Assembly (NCBI RefSeq): GCF_028023675.1
Contig: NZ_JAQIOZ010000026.1
Location: forward strand, 1-63,150
Direction of reading: 5' to 3'
Source of the DNA: Primorskyibacter aestuariivivens
GTDB taxonomy: Bacteria; Pseudomonadota; Alphaproteobacteria; Rhodobacterales; Rhodobacteraceae
DNA: 63,150 nucleotides
The translations under genes were made by a program, and so were the position numbers. The notes below the pieces were generated by a model. It searched no databases. It was not told where the DNA came from and saw only the letters and a list, made by a program, of their open reading frames with translations. Positions 7,309-15,214 of the stretch are shown piece after piece (position 1 is the first letter of the stretch; each line of letters starts with the position of its first letter).

Positions 7309-8535
7309 TCAGGCCATTTCGTCCCTGGGCCGGAACATCAGCCACAAAAGCGCTCCGCCCGCCAGCATCAGGAACGGTGCCATCGCCATGTTCACCGCGA
7401 TCCAGCCTTCTTGGGCATTGCCGCCGGAACAGTTCATCAGCCCGCCCGAGGCCAGCGAGGCCACCGACACACCGCCAAAGACGATCAGGTCGTTCATCCC
7501 CTGCATCCGGCCCCGTTCATGCGGCTCATGGGCGGCGGTCAGCATGGCGGTTGCGCCGATGAAACCGAAATTCCAGCCCAGCCCCAATAGCACCAGCGCG
7601 ATAAAGAAATTCTCAAGCTCGACCCCCTGCAACGCCACGGCCCCGGCCCCGGCGAGGATCAAAAGCCCCAGCGCCACGATCTTTTCCACGCCAAACCGCG
7701 CGATCAGGTGGCCGGTGAAAAAGCTGGGTGCGAACATCGCCAACACATGCGCTGTAACCACGTCCGCTGCCGAGTTCTGTTCGAACCCGCAGCCCACCAC
7801 CGCCAGCGGCGTGGAGGTCATGACAAGGTTCATCAGCGCATAGGACACCATCGCGCAGATCACCGCCACCGCGATGCGCGGCGTGGTGATCAGCTCCCAG
7901 CGGCTCCGGCCCTTGGGCGCGTCCTCGGAGGGGACCGGCGGTTTGGGAATGTCGAGGAAGAGAAACAGCAACGAGCCCAGCAGGTTCACCCCGATCACCG
8001 CGGCATAGGTGCCGAGGAAGGGGATCACATAGGCATCGGCCGTGACCTTGACCAGTTGCGGGCCGATCACCGCCGAGGCGAGGCCTCCGGCCATCACATA
8101 GGAGATCGCCTTGGGCCGGAAATCGTCGGACGCGGTGTCGGCGGCGGCAAAGCGGTAAAACCCCTGTGCCGACATATAGATACCGGTCAGAAACGAACCG
8201 ATCAGGAAGATGGAGAAGCTTTGCACATAAAGCCCGTAAGCCCCGATCACGCCGCCCAGTGCACCGCCCATTGCGCCCACGAAAAAACCCGCGCGGCGGC
8301 CATAGCGCTGCATGAAGCCCGAGATCGGCGTGGCCGTTAGCATGGACCCGATCACGATCAGCGAGATCGGCAGCGTGGCAAAACACACATTAGAGGCCAG
8401 CGATTGCCCCGCCAGACCGCCAATGGTGAAGATCATCGGCATCTGCGCGCCGAGAATCGCCTGGGCCAGGACCAGCACGATCACGTTGCGCCTGGCGCGG
8501 TTGTCTGTCGGGGCAGGGGCGGCGGTATCACTCAT
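7309..8535 (-). CDS. MFS transporter
   Basis: A 408-residue inner-membrane major facilitator with about twelve hydrophobic helices. The loop between helices 2 and 3 reads GFMQRYGRRAGFFVG, the family's G-x-x-x-D/R-R-x-G-R-R signature region, and the equivalent second-half loop is GHLIARFGVEKIVALG. A hydrophilic loop with PVPSEDAPKGRSRWELI separates the two halves. Substrate is unknown. The start at 8535 (MSDTAAPAPTDNRARRNV) was chosen because the upstream in-frame region overlaps the divergent reductase gene and has no coding character. Confidence 0.85.
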   Translation of the reverse strand: MSDTAAPAPTDNRARRNVIVLVLAQAILGAQMPMIFTIGGLAGQSLASNVCFATLPISLIVIGSMLTATPISGFMQRYGRRAGFFVGAMGGALGGVIGAYGLYVQSFSIFLIGSFLTGIYMSAQGFYRFAAADTASDDFRPKAISYVMAGGLASAVIGPQLVKVTADAYVIPFLGTYAAVIGVNLLGSLLFLFLDIPKPPVPSEDAPKGRSRWELITTPRIAVAVICAMVSYALMNLVMTSTPLAVVGCGFEQNSAADVVTAHVLAMFAPSFFTGHLIARFGVEKIVALGLLILAGAGAVALQGVELENFFIALVLLGLGWNFGFIGATAMLTAAHEPHERGRMQGMNDLIVFGGVSVASLASGGLMNCSGGNAQEGWIAVNMAMAPFLMLAGGALLWLMFRPRDEMA

Positions 8536-8652
8536 ATGCGAAGCGGTATATGTGAATGCGCGCCACGGCAAGCCCCAAGAAATTGGCGCGGGCCGGGCCG
8601 AGACGTGGCGTTTTCTGCTGCAATCGCGCGGCGGCTGAGGTAAGCGAGCCCC

Positions 8653-9387
8653 ATGTTTTTCGTTCCGCGACAAAAGGTTCTGATCATCGGCGGCTCGGCC
8701 GAGGCGCGCGCATTGGCGGCGCGTCTCAAAGGCAACGCCGCGGTCATGCTGCCCGCACCCGAGCGGTTGGCGCAGAACTGGCCGGTGCCGGTTGTGCCGG
8801 CGTTGCTGTCGCAGGAGGCGCTGATGGCGCGGCTTGGCTATGGCGTGCGGGTGCTGGTGGATGCGTCGCATCCCTGTGATCGCGAGAGCTCGCAAATCGC
8901 GTATGAGGTGGCGCGTGCGCGGGACATCCCATTGTTCAGGATTGAGCGTGCCGCATGGCGCCCGACCCGGCAGGACCACTGGTCTTTTCCGCGCGACGAG
9001 GCCGCGGCGGCGCGGCTTGTTGCACCGGGCGAACGGGTCCTGCTGGCCACCGGACGTCAAAGCCTGTCGCGGCTCAAGGGGTTGTCGCGTGCCTATGTCT
9101 ATGCCCGCCAGATCAGCGACCATGACGATCGCTTCCCCCTGCCGCGCGGACGGTTTCTGAAGGGGAGCGCGCCCTTTACCGTGGCGCAGGAGGTGGCGTT
9201 GATGCGGCGTCTGCGGATCGACTGGATCATCCTGCGCAATGCGGGCGGGACAGGCGGCTGGCCGAAACTGGAAGCGGCGCGCAAGCTGGGCGTACAGGTG
9301 GCGATGCTGCCCCGTCCTGCGCTGCCACCGGCACGGGTAGTAGGCGATGTATCCTCCGCGCTGAAACAGGTGGTTGAATGTCTGTAG
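8653..9387 (+). CDS. precorrin-6x reductase-like protein (CobK/CbiJ family)
   Basis: 244 residues resembling CobK/CbiJ, which reduce precorrin-6 with NADPH in cobalamin synthesis. Family landmarks are an N-terminal nucleotide-binding strand KVLIIGGSAEARALA, VDASHPCDRESS (about residue 73), VLLATGRQSLSRL and a C-terminal NAGGTGGWPKLEAA. No other cobalamin gene is in the window, so it is either a satellite cob gene or a repurposed relative. Its end overlaps the downstream DNA glycosylase start by 10 bp. Confidence 0.75.
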   Translation: MFFVPRQKVLIIGGSAEARALAARLKGNAAVMLPAPERLAQNWPVPVVPALLSQEALMARLGYGVRVLVDASHPCDRESSQIAYEVARARDIPLFRIERAAWRPTRQDHWSFPRDEAAAARLVAPGERVLLATGRQSLSRLKGLSRAYVYARQISDHDDRFPLPRGRFLKGSAPFTVAQEVALMRRLRIDWIILRNAGGTGGWPKLEAARKLGVQVAMLPRPALPPARVVGDVSSALKQVVECL

Positions 9388-10010
9388 GCCGCATCATCGA
9401 GACCGAGACCTGTGTCGCTGAAGGGGTCGAATGGCTGCGCCGCGCCGATCCGCGCTTTGCGCCCGCATTGGACGCCTGCTGTCCGCTGCCGCTCCGGCGC
9501 AAACCGGACGGGTTCGACCAACTGCTCAGCGCCATTGTCAGCCAACAGGTCAGCGTTGCCTCGGCATCGGCGATCTGGGGGCGGTTGCGGGAGGCCGGCA
9601 TGGTGACGCCCGAAGCGATCCGCGCCACCGACGAAGAAGGGCTGCGCGCGCTGGGCCTCAGCCGTCAGAAAGCCAGCTATGCCCGCGCGCTGGCCGAGGC
9701 GGGGATTGATTTCGAAGCGCTGCGGGACACACCGACAGATGAGGTCATCGCGACGCTCACCGCGGTCAAGGGCATCGGCGTCTGGACCGCCGAGATCTAT
9801 GCCATGTTCAGCCTTGGCCGGGCGGATGTCTTTGCCCATGGCGATCTGGCGCTGCAGGAAGCGGCGCGTATCCTGCTGGACCTGCCGGAGCGTCCGCGCG
9901 AAAAGCAGATGCGGCAAATCGCCGAAGACTGGTCGCCCTGGCGGTCGGTTGCGGCGCGCGCGCTCTGGGCCTACTACAGGGTGGCAAAGGACAGGGAAGG
10001 GATCCGATGA
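9378..10010 (+). CDS. DNA-3-methyladenine glycosylase II family protein
   Basis: 210 residues of the HhH-GPD superfamily, AlkA type, which excises alkylated bases in base-excision repair. The helix-hairpin-helix is at about 127-142 (LTAVKGIGVWTAEIYA) and the catalytic Asp is Asp156 in AHGDLAL. An earlier helix has DQLLSAIVSQQVSVASA, characteristic of AlkA. No iron-sulfur ligands are seen, and the short length lacks the N-terminal AlkA domain, as in many bacterial Mag proteins. It overlaps both neighbours (10 bp upstream, ATGA downstream), so it sits within a translationally coupled trio. Confidence 0.88.
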   Translation: MSVGRIIETETCVAEGVEWLRRADPRFAPALDACCPLPLRRKPDGFDQLLSAIVSQQVSVASASAIWGRLREAGMVTPEAIRATDEEGLRALGLSRQKASYARALAEAGIDFEALRDTPTDEVIATLTAVKGIGVWTAEIYAMFSLGRADVFAHGDLALQEAARILLDLPERPREKQMRQIAEDWSPWRSVAARALWAYYRVAKDREGIR

Positions 10011-10672
10011 CTCGTGTTTTGACATCCGGCCGCAAGGAACCGCGCTCGGGCAGTATTCGCTCGGTGGTGATTTTCCTGCATGGCTACGGCGCAAATGGCG
10101 CGGATCTTCTGGGGCTGGCCGATCTGCTGGGTGAACACCTGCCCGACACGTTGTTCCTGTCGCCCGATGCGCCGGAGAACTGCGCCGGTGCGCCCTTTGG
10201 CTATCAATGGTTCCCGATCCCGTGGATCGACGGCTCCAGCCAGGAAGAGGCCGAGGCCGGGATGGCGCGCGCGGTCGAGGACCTGAACGCCTATCTCGAT
10301 AGCGTGATGGTGGACGAAGATGTGCTGCCCGAGCAGGTGGCGCTGTTCGGCTTTTCCCAAGGCACCATGATGTCGCTGCATGTGGGCCCGCGCCGCGACG
10401 ACGAGATGGCGGGCATCGTCGGATTTTCCGGGCGGCTGCTGGCGCCGGAACTGCTTGAGGACGAGGTGGTGAACAAGCCGCCGATCCTGCTTGTCCATGG
10501 CGATCAGGACGATGTGGTGCCGGTGCGATCGCTGCCCGAGGCAGCAGAAGCGCTGCAAAAGGCCGGGTTCAAAGAGGTCTATGCCCATATCATGAAGGGC
10601 ACGGCCCATGGCATCGCCCCCGATGGTCTGGGCGTGGCGCTGGCGTTCCTGCGGGATAAGTGCGGGTTCTGA
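10007..10672 (+). CDS. phospholipase/carboxylesterase family alpha/beta-hydrolase
   Basis: 221 residues of the carboxylesterase family related to YpfH and acyl-protein thioesterases. The oxyanion region is FLHGYGANGADLLGL (about 23-37), the nucleophile is Ser117 in GFSQG, the acid is within HGDQDD (about 164-169) and the His is His201 in GTAHGI. There is no signal peptide, so it is probably cytosolic. Its start overlaps the glycosylase stop (ATGA). Substrate unknown. Confidence 0.87.
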   Translation: MTRVLTSGRKEPRSGSIRSVVIFLHGYGANGADLLGLADLLGEHLPDTLFLSPDAPENCAGAPFGYQWFPIPWIDGSSQEEAEAGMARAVEDLNAYLDSVMVDEDVLPEQVALFGFSQGTMMSLHVGPRRDDEMAGIVGFSGRLLAPELLEDEVVNKPPILLVHGDQDDVVPVRSLPEAAEALQKAGFKEVYAHIMKGTAHGIAPDGLGVALAFLRDKCGF

Positions 10673-10681
10673 CGGCGACCT

Positions 10682-11101
10682 TCAGTCGAACCACAACCGC
10701 CGTTCGGCGAACTCTACGGAATTGCCTGCAGGGTCGCGCACGTAAAGCGAGCGCGCCCCGTTAGGCCAGTCGAACTCGGCCTCAATCGCCACATCGGCGC
10801 GGCGGAATATCCCGCGCCATTCGACGATCTGGGCGCGCGTGGCTTCAAAACACACATGCCCCGGACCGTGCGCGCCATGGGGCGGGACAGGCATGTCGGG
10901 ATTACCGGGCGGTTTGACGGTTTCTTCGGGGTTGAACACCAGCAGGATCGCATTGCCCGCCCGGAAAAAGATGTGGCGCGGGGCCACGTGAATGACGATC
11001 TCCATGCCCAGAAGACCGTGATAGAACCGTTCGGCGGCCTCTAGGTCTCGGGCGTAGAGCGCGGCTTCGAGAAGACCGGTGATGGCGGGCGTGGACGACA
11101 T
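10682..11101 (-). CDS. VOC family protein
   Basis: A 139-residue VOC (glyoxalase/dioxygenase fold) protein. Recognisable features are LEAALYARDLEAAERFYHG near the N-terminus, HGPGHVCFEATRAQ in the second module, and DPAGNSVEFAERRLWF at the end with the late metal-ligand Glu. Enzyme type is not assignable. It ends convergently 9 bp from the esterase gene. Confidence 0.85.
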   Translation of the reverse strand: MSSTPAITGLLEAALYARDLEAAERFYHGLLGMEIVIHVAPRHIFFRAGNAILLVFNPEETVKPPGNPDMPVPPHGAHGPGHVCFEATRAQIVEWRGIFRRADVAIEAEFDWPNGARSLYVRDPAGNSVEFAERRLWFD

Positions 11102-11203
11102 GGCCCAACCCTAGACGTCCCGCAGGCCCCGCAGCAAGGGCGCGTTGAAAATCGGGTTCCGGTCGTCTATGTCTGTTCGAAGAGATCAGTAAAGGATCAC
11201 GCC

Positions 11204-11305
11204 ATGGATTACGCAGAAAACCAACGTCGCTTGTTGTTCTCTTCTGCTGACCGGTGTGCTTATGCCCTTTCTGACCTTTTCCGAGACCTCCCTCACCCTT
11301 CCTGA
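11204..11305 (+). CDS. 33-aa upstream ORF overlapping the ABC-F start
   Basis: A short ORF (MDYAENQRRLLFSSADRCAY, then 13 more residues) with a good ribosome-binding site, AAAGGA 7 nt before ATG. It overlaps the first 44 bp of the ABC-F gene in another frame. The ABC-F ATG itself has no clear Shine-Dalgarno sequence. Many ABC-F genes are controlled by leader-peptide attenuation, so this is a leader-peptide candidate. It could also be chance. Confidence 0.35.
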   Translation: MDYAENQRRLLFSSADRCAYALSDLFRDLPHPS

Positions 11306-12860
11306 CCAGACCCAGATCATTGCCCCGTTTTCGGGCAAGCTCACCACGGGCAAAACCGCACTTGTGGGGCGCAACGGATCGGGCAAATCCACATTGCTAC
11401 GCGCCATTGCCGGGGTGGAACCGATCGCGTCTGGAGCGATCGTGGCCAGCGGCCCGGTGCGGTTACTGCGCCAGTCGGAGCCGTTCGAGGGGGCGGCACT
11501 TGTCGATCTTTTCGTCTGCCGGGCGGCGCTTGAGGCGCTGCAGAATGCGCTTTCGGGCGATCTGGAGGATGCCGACCGTATCGACTGGACCCTCGAAGAG
11601 CGGCTTGAGGCGGCGCTGGCCCGGGTGGGGCTGGACCTGCCGGTCACGACGCCGCTGGCGCAATTGTCGGGCGGGCAAAGCCGACGTGCGGCGTTGGCAG
11701 CGCTGTTCTTTGATGTGCCGGAGATCGTTCTGCTTGATGAGCCGTCCAACGATCTGGACGCCGATGGCCGTGCGCTGCTCTTTGATCTTCTCGACTCCCA
11801 TCGCGGCCTTGCGCTTGTGGCCAGCCATGACCGGGCGCTGCTGGAGCGGATGGATGGGGTGATGGACCTGACCGAACAGGGCGTGCGTTTTCATGCGGGC
11901 GGCTGGGCGGGTTATGCCGCGCTGCGCGAGACCGAGCGTGCGCGCGCCGCCCAGGATTTGCAGCGGGCCGAGGCGGCGCTGAGCGGGACACGCAAACAGG
12001 TGGCGGAGGCGGAGGCGCGCAAGGCCCGCCGTGCAAGGACCGGCAAGGCATTGCGCGGCTCCGGCAGTCAGCCCAAGGTGCTGCTCGACAAGGCCAAAGA
12101 CGGCGCAGAAGCCCGCGCCGCCGGGCAGGCAAGGCTGGCCGAGCGTCAGGTCAAGGCGGCCGAGACCCGGCTGGAGAGCGCGCGCGCGGCGGTGGACCGG
12201 GCCAAGTCGCTGGGGTTTGACCTGCCCGCGACCGATTTGCCGCCGGGGCGGCAGGTGCTGCACATGTCCGGGCTGCGCTTTCGCCATCCCGGCGCGGCGC
12301 GCGGGATCGAGGGGATGGCGCTGGACATTCACGGGCCCGAGCGCATCCGCCTTTTGGGTGGCAATGGCGTGGGGAAATCCACCTTGCTCAGGCTGATCGC
12401 GGGGGAGCTGACGCCCGAGTCGGGGCGGATCGAGCGATGGGTGCGGGTCGCCTATCTCGATCAACGGCTGGACGGCATTCGCAGCGGCGCGGGACGCGTG
12501 CTGGACCATGCGCGCGCGGCGATCCCGGAGCTGGACGAGAACGGGGTGCGGGCCTTGCTGGCGCGGTTCCTGTTTCGCAACGACGCGGCGCTGGTGCCGG
12601 TCTCCGGGCTGAGCGGTGGCGAGCGGTTGCGGCTGGGGCTCGCGCTGGCGCTGGGCCAGCCCGATCCAGCGCGGCTTCTGCTGCTGGATGAGCCGACGAG
12701 CCATCTCGATCTGGATGCGGTGGAAGCGGTGGAAGCGGCGCTGGCGGGCTATGACGGGGCGATGATTGTCGTAACCCACGATGCGGGTTTTGCCGGGGCG
12801 CTTGGACTTACGCGGGAGATTGCCCTGACAGGGGCCAGGGAAGCGCAAAGTCCAGCTTGA
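11262..12860 (+). CDS. ABC-F family ATPase
   Basis: About 532 residues with two ABC domains and no membrane segments, the ABC-F layout of translation factors acting at the ribosomal E site. First Walker A GRNGSGKST (36-44), signature LSGGQSRRA, Walker B IVLLDEPSNDLD; second Walker A GGNGVGKST (about 366-374), signature LSGGERLRLG, Walker B LLLLDEPTSHLDLD. The linker (about 215-330) is a charged, Ala/Arg-rich helical stretch. It resembles Uup/YheS-like proteins; resistance or general ribosome rescue cannot be separated by eye. ATG at 11262 is preferred over GTG at 11256. Confidence 0.92.
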   Translation: MPFLTFSETSLTLPDQTQIIAPFSGKLTTGKTALVGRNGSGKSTLLRAIAGVEPIASGAIVASGPVRLLRQSEPFEGAALVDLFVCRAALEALQNALSGDLEDADRIDWTLEERLEAALARVGLDLPVTTPLAQLSGGQSRRAALAALFFDVPEIVLLDEPSNDLDADGRALLFDLLDSHRGLALVASHDRALLERMDGVMDLTEQGVRFHAGGWAGYAALRETERARAAQDLQRAEAALSGTRKQVAEAEARKARRARTGKALRGSGSQPKVLLDKAKDGAEARAAGQARLAERQVKAAETRLESARAAVDRAKSLGFDLPATDLPPGRQVLHMSGLRFRHPGAARGIEGMALDIHGPERIRLLGGNGVGKSTLLRLIAGELTPESGRIERWVRVAYLDQRLDGIRSGAGRVLDHARAAIPELDENGVRALLARFLFRNDAALVPVSGLSGGERLRLGLALALGQPDPARLLLLDEPTSHLDLDAVEAVEAALAGYDGAMIVVTHDAGFAGALGLTREIALTGAREAQSPA

Positions 12861-12925
12861 GCCTTGTCACGCAATCGTCACCTTGGGCGCGTAGCACATG
12901 CGACAAACGAGGTAAGTTTAGAGGC

Positions 12926-12953
12926 TTGTCAGACGTCGGACGCGAGATATAGT
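12926..12953 (+). promoter_or_regulatory. candidate sigma-70-type promoter for the HNH gene
   Basis: TTGTCA (12926-12931), a 16-bp spacer and TATAGT (12948-12953). It lies about 75 bp before the chosen HNH start, in a gap with no other gene. The match is by eye only. Confidence 0.5.
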
Positions 12954-13026
12954 GGACATCATAAGGGCGGGTGCGCTCGTCCCGAGCTTCGGCCGACAGT
13001 CGATGAAAGGAAGGACGAGAAACGGT

Positions 13027-13611
13027 ATGGACGGAGATTTCAGGACTGATTTCGTGCGTGAACCCGGCGCATTGAAACAGCACCCGGCATTGGTGCTGAA
13101 CGCGGATTACAGGCCCTTGTCCTATTATCCGCTGTCTCTTTGGCCGTGGCAGGATGCGGTCAAGGCGGCCTGGCTGGACCGGGTGGACATCGTGGCCGAG
13201 TATGATGAGGTCGTCCGAAGCCCTTCGACCGCGATCAGGATACCGTCGGTTGTTGTCCTCAAGGACTATGTCAAACCTCAAAAGCGCGTGGCCTTCACGC
13301 GCTTTAATCTTTTTCTGAGGGACGAATTCCGCTGCCAGTATTGCGGATCAAGGGGGGACCTGACCTTTGATCACGTGGTGCCGCGCGCCGCGGGCGGCGT
13401 GACAAGCTGGCAGAATGTGGTCGCGGCCTGTTCGCCCTGCAATCTCAAGAAGGGCTCGAAGTCGCTGCACCGGACCGGCATGTCCTTGCGCAAACCGCCG
13501 CGCCAGCCGGGGGCGGAGGAGCTGCGCAATCAGGGGCGCAAATTCCCGCCCAACCACCTGCATGAAAGCTGGATCGACTTTCTCTATTGGGATGCCGAGC
13601 TGGAGGCGTAG
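13027..13611 (+). CDS. HNH endonuclease
   Basis: A 194-residue protein. The zinc-bound HNH core is at about 100-150: CQYCGSRGDLTFDHVVPRA, then GG..SWQNVVAACSPCN, giving CxxC...DHVVPR...N...CxxCN, the expected metal ligands, catalytic His and Asn. The N-terminal part (NADYRPLSYYPLSLWPWQDA) is typical of a stand-alone HNH family widespread in alphaproteobacteria whose role is not established. It has no partner methylase or mobile context here. The start at 13027 was chosen for its purine-rich leader (AAGGAAGGACGAG); an ATG at 13003 is an alternative. Confidence 0.85.
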   Translation: MDGDFRTDFVREPGALKQHPALVLNADYRPLSYYPLSLWPWQDAVKAAWLDRVDIVAEYDEVVRSPSTAIRIPSVVVLKDYVKPQKRVAFTRFNLFLRDEFRCQYCGSRGDLTFDHVVPRAAGGVTSWQNVVAACSPCNLKKGSKSLHRTGMSLRKPPRQPGAEELRNQGRKFPPNHLHESWIDFLYWDAELEA

Positions 13612-13729
13612 GCGGGCAGGGGCGGCCTGTGCCGGGTCATGACATGCCCGGTTAAGACAGCGCTTGTCATTGCTGCATATGTTCCCCATTTTCTGACACA
13701 GGGACGTCGCAGGTGCTACGCGACGGAAT

Positions 13730-13746
13730 GCGACAAGTTTTGTCGC
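13730..13746. promoter_or_regulatory. perfect 7+7-bp inverted repeat upstream of the Mo-hydroxylase operon
   Basis: GCGACAA-GTT-TTGTCGC, about 120 bp before the first operon gene, in the otherwise empty gap 13612-13867. A second dyad, CGACCAT (13754-13760) and ATGGTCG (13778-13784), is just downstream. Either could be an operator; no regulator gene is adjacent. Confidence 0.35.
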
Positions 13747-13867
13747 GTGCTCTCGACCATTCACGCGGGATCGGCATATGGTCGGACAAAACCGTCCTGA
13801 CTCGGGCGGCCAACAGGATTGCGATCAGCCCGGCAAGCGGCTGACGGACCAGAACAGGGGAGAAGAC

Positions 13868-14728
13868 ATGCAGTATCATACACCTGCAAGTTTTGAAGAA
13901 GCGGCTGCGCTGGCCGCCGGTGCAAAGGGAACCACGCGGTTCCTTGCGGGCGGCACGGATGTGCTGGTCCAGCTGCGCGCGGGGATGGTCATTCCCGACG
14001 ATCTGATTGATCTCAAACGCATTCCGGGGGTCTCGGATATCACCCGCACCGACGATGGCGGTTGGCGCATCGGCGTGGCCGTGTCCGGTGCGCAGCTTGG
14101 CGCGCATGCGGAATTGGTGGCCGACTGGCCCGGTGTGGTCGAAGGCATGGAACTTGTCGGATCTACCCAGGTGCAGGGCCGCGCAACGCTGACCGGCAAT
14201 CTCTGCAATGGCTCGCCTGCGGCAGACAGCGTGCCGGGGCTGGTGGCCGCGTGTGCCAGCGTGGAAATCACCGGGCCGGACAGCAGCCGCACCGTGGCCG
14301 TGCAGGACGTACCGCAAGGCCCCGGCAAGACCTGCCTGAAACCGGGCGAGGTGATCTCGGCCCTGATCCTGCCGCCGCGTGGTAAGAATGCGGGGGATGC
14401 CTATCTGCGCTTTATCCCGCGGACCGAGATGGACATTGCTGTGGTGGGCTGCGCGGTGAGCCTGCGGCTTGATGGCGATACGATCAAAGAGGCGCGCGTT
14501 TCGCTGGGCGCGGTGGCCCCAACCGTGCTGCTGGTGGATGCGGCGTCAGAGGCCATCACCGGCACCACGCTGGACGACGCGGCGCTGGACGCGCTGGCGG
14601 CGGCGGCAAGTGCCGCCTGCAATCCGATTGACGACAAGCGCGGCACGGTGGCGTTCCGCACCGAAGTGGCGGGAGTGCTGGCCAAGCGCGCCGCCAAGAT
14701 CGCCTATACCCGTGCGAAGGGAGCATAA
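13868..14728 (+). CDS. molybdenum hydroxylase, FAD-binding (medium) subunit
   Basis: 286 residues of the CO dehydrogenase/xanthine dehydrogenase medium-subunit family. FAD-binding signatures are FLAGGTDVLVQLRAG (about 24-38) and TLTGNLCNGSPAADSVPG (about 110-127). The C-terminal domain has TEMDIAVVGCAVSL and the usual helical tail with RGTVAFRTEV. It passes electrons from the iron-sulfur subunit to an acceptor via FAD. It is first in an operon in the order medium, small, large. AGGGGAGAAGAC sits before the ATG at 13868; upstream in-frame codons were not used because homology begins here. Confidence 0.9.
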   Translation: MQYHTPASFEEAAALAAGAKGTTRFLAGGTDVLVQLRAGMVIPDDLIDLKRIPGVSDITRTDDGGWRIGVAVSGAQLGAHAELVADWPGVVEGMELVGSTQVQGRATLTGNLCNGSPAADSVPGLVAACASVEITGPDSSRTVAVQDVPQGPGKTCLKPGEVISALILPPRGKNAGDAYLRFIPRTEMDIAVVGCAVSLRLDGDTIKEARVSLGAVAPTVLLVDAASEAITGTTLDDAALDALAAAASAACNPIDDKRGTVAFRTEVAGVLAKRAAKIAYTRAKGA

Positions 14729-14731
14729 GAG

Positions 14732-15214
14732 ATGAGCAAGATTCACGTCACCACCAAGGTCAATGGCGACACGGTCGAATTCCTCGCCGACCCGCGCGAA
14801 ACGCTGCTGGACTGCCTGCGCGACCGGCTTGGGCTCACCGGCTCCAAGGAAGGCTGCGGCACAGGCGATTGCGGCGCGTGTTCCGTCACGCTGGACGGCA
14901 CGCTGGTCTGTTCTTGTCTCGTGCTGGGGGCCGAGGTTCAGGGCCGGGAGATCGGCACCATCGAGGGCATGGGCGGCGATGACACGCTGCATCCGCTGCA
15001 ACGCAAGTTCATCGAACATGCCGCGCTGCAATGCGGGTTCTGCACGCCCGGGTTCCTCGTGGCGGGCAAAGCGCTGCTTGAGAAAAACCCGAACCCGACC
15101 GAGGAAGAGGTGCGCTATTGGCTGGCAGGGAACCTCTGCCGCTGCACCGGATATGACAAGATCGTCCGCGCCGTGATGGATGCGGCGGCGGAAATGCGTG
15201 GGGAGGCTGCGTGA
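14732..15214 (+). CDS. molybdenum hydroxylase, [2Fe-2S] (small) subunit
   Basis: 160 residues with two [2Fe-2S] domains. The plant-ferredoxin-like N-terminal cluster has KEGCGTGDCGACSVTLDG and a later Cys in LVCSCLVLG; the C-terminal four-helix domain has QCGFCTPGFLV and LAGNLCRCTGYDKIV. It carries electrons from the molybdenum site to FAD. It starts 3 bp after the medium subunit, and its stop shares one base with the large subunit's ATG, so translation is coupled. Confidence 0.95.
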   Translation: MSKIHVTTKVNGDTVEFLADPRETLLDCLRDRLGLTGSKEGCGTGDCGACSVTLDGTLVCSCLVLGAEVQGREIGTIEGMGGDDTLHPLQRKFIEHAALQCGFCTPGFLVAGKALLEKNPNPTEEEVRYWLAGNLCRCTGYDKIVRAVMDAAAEMRGEAA

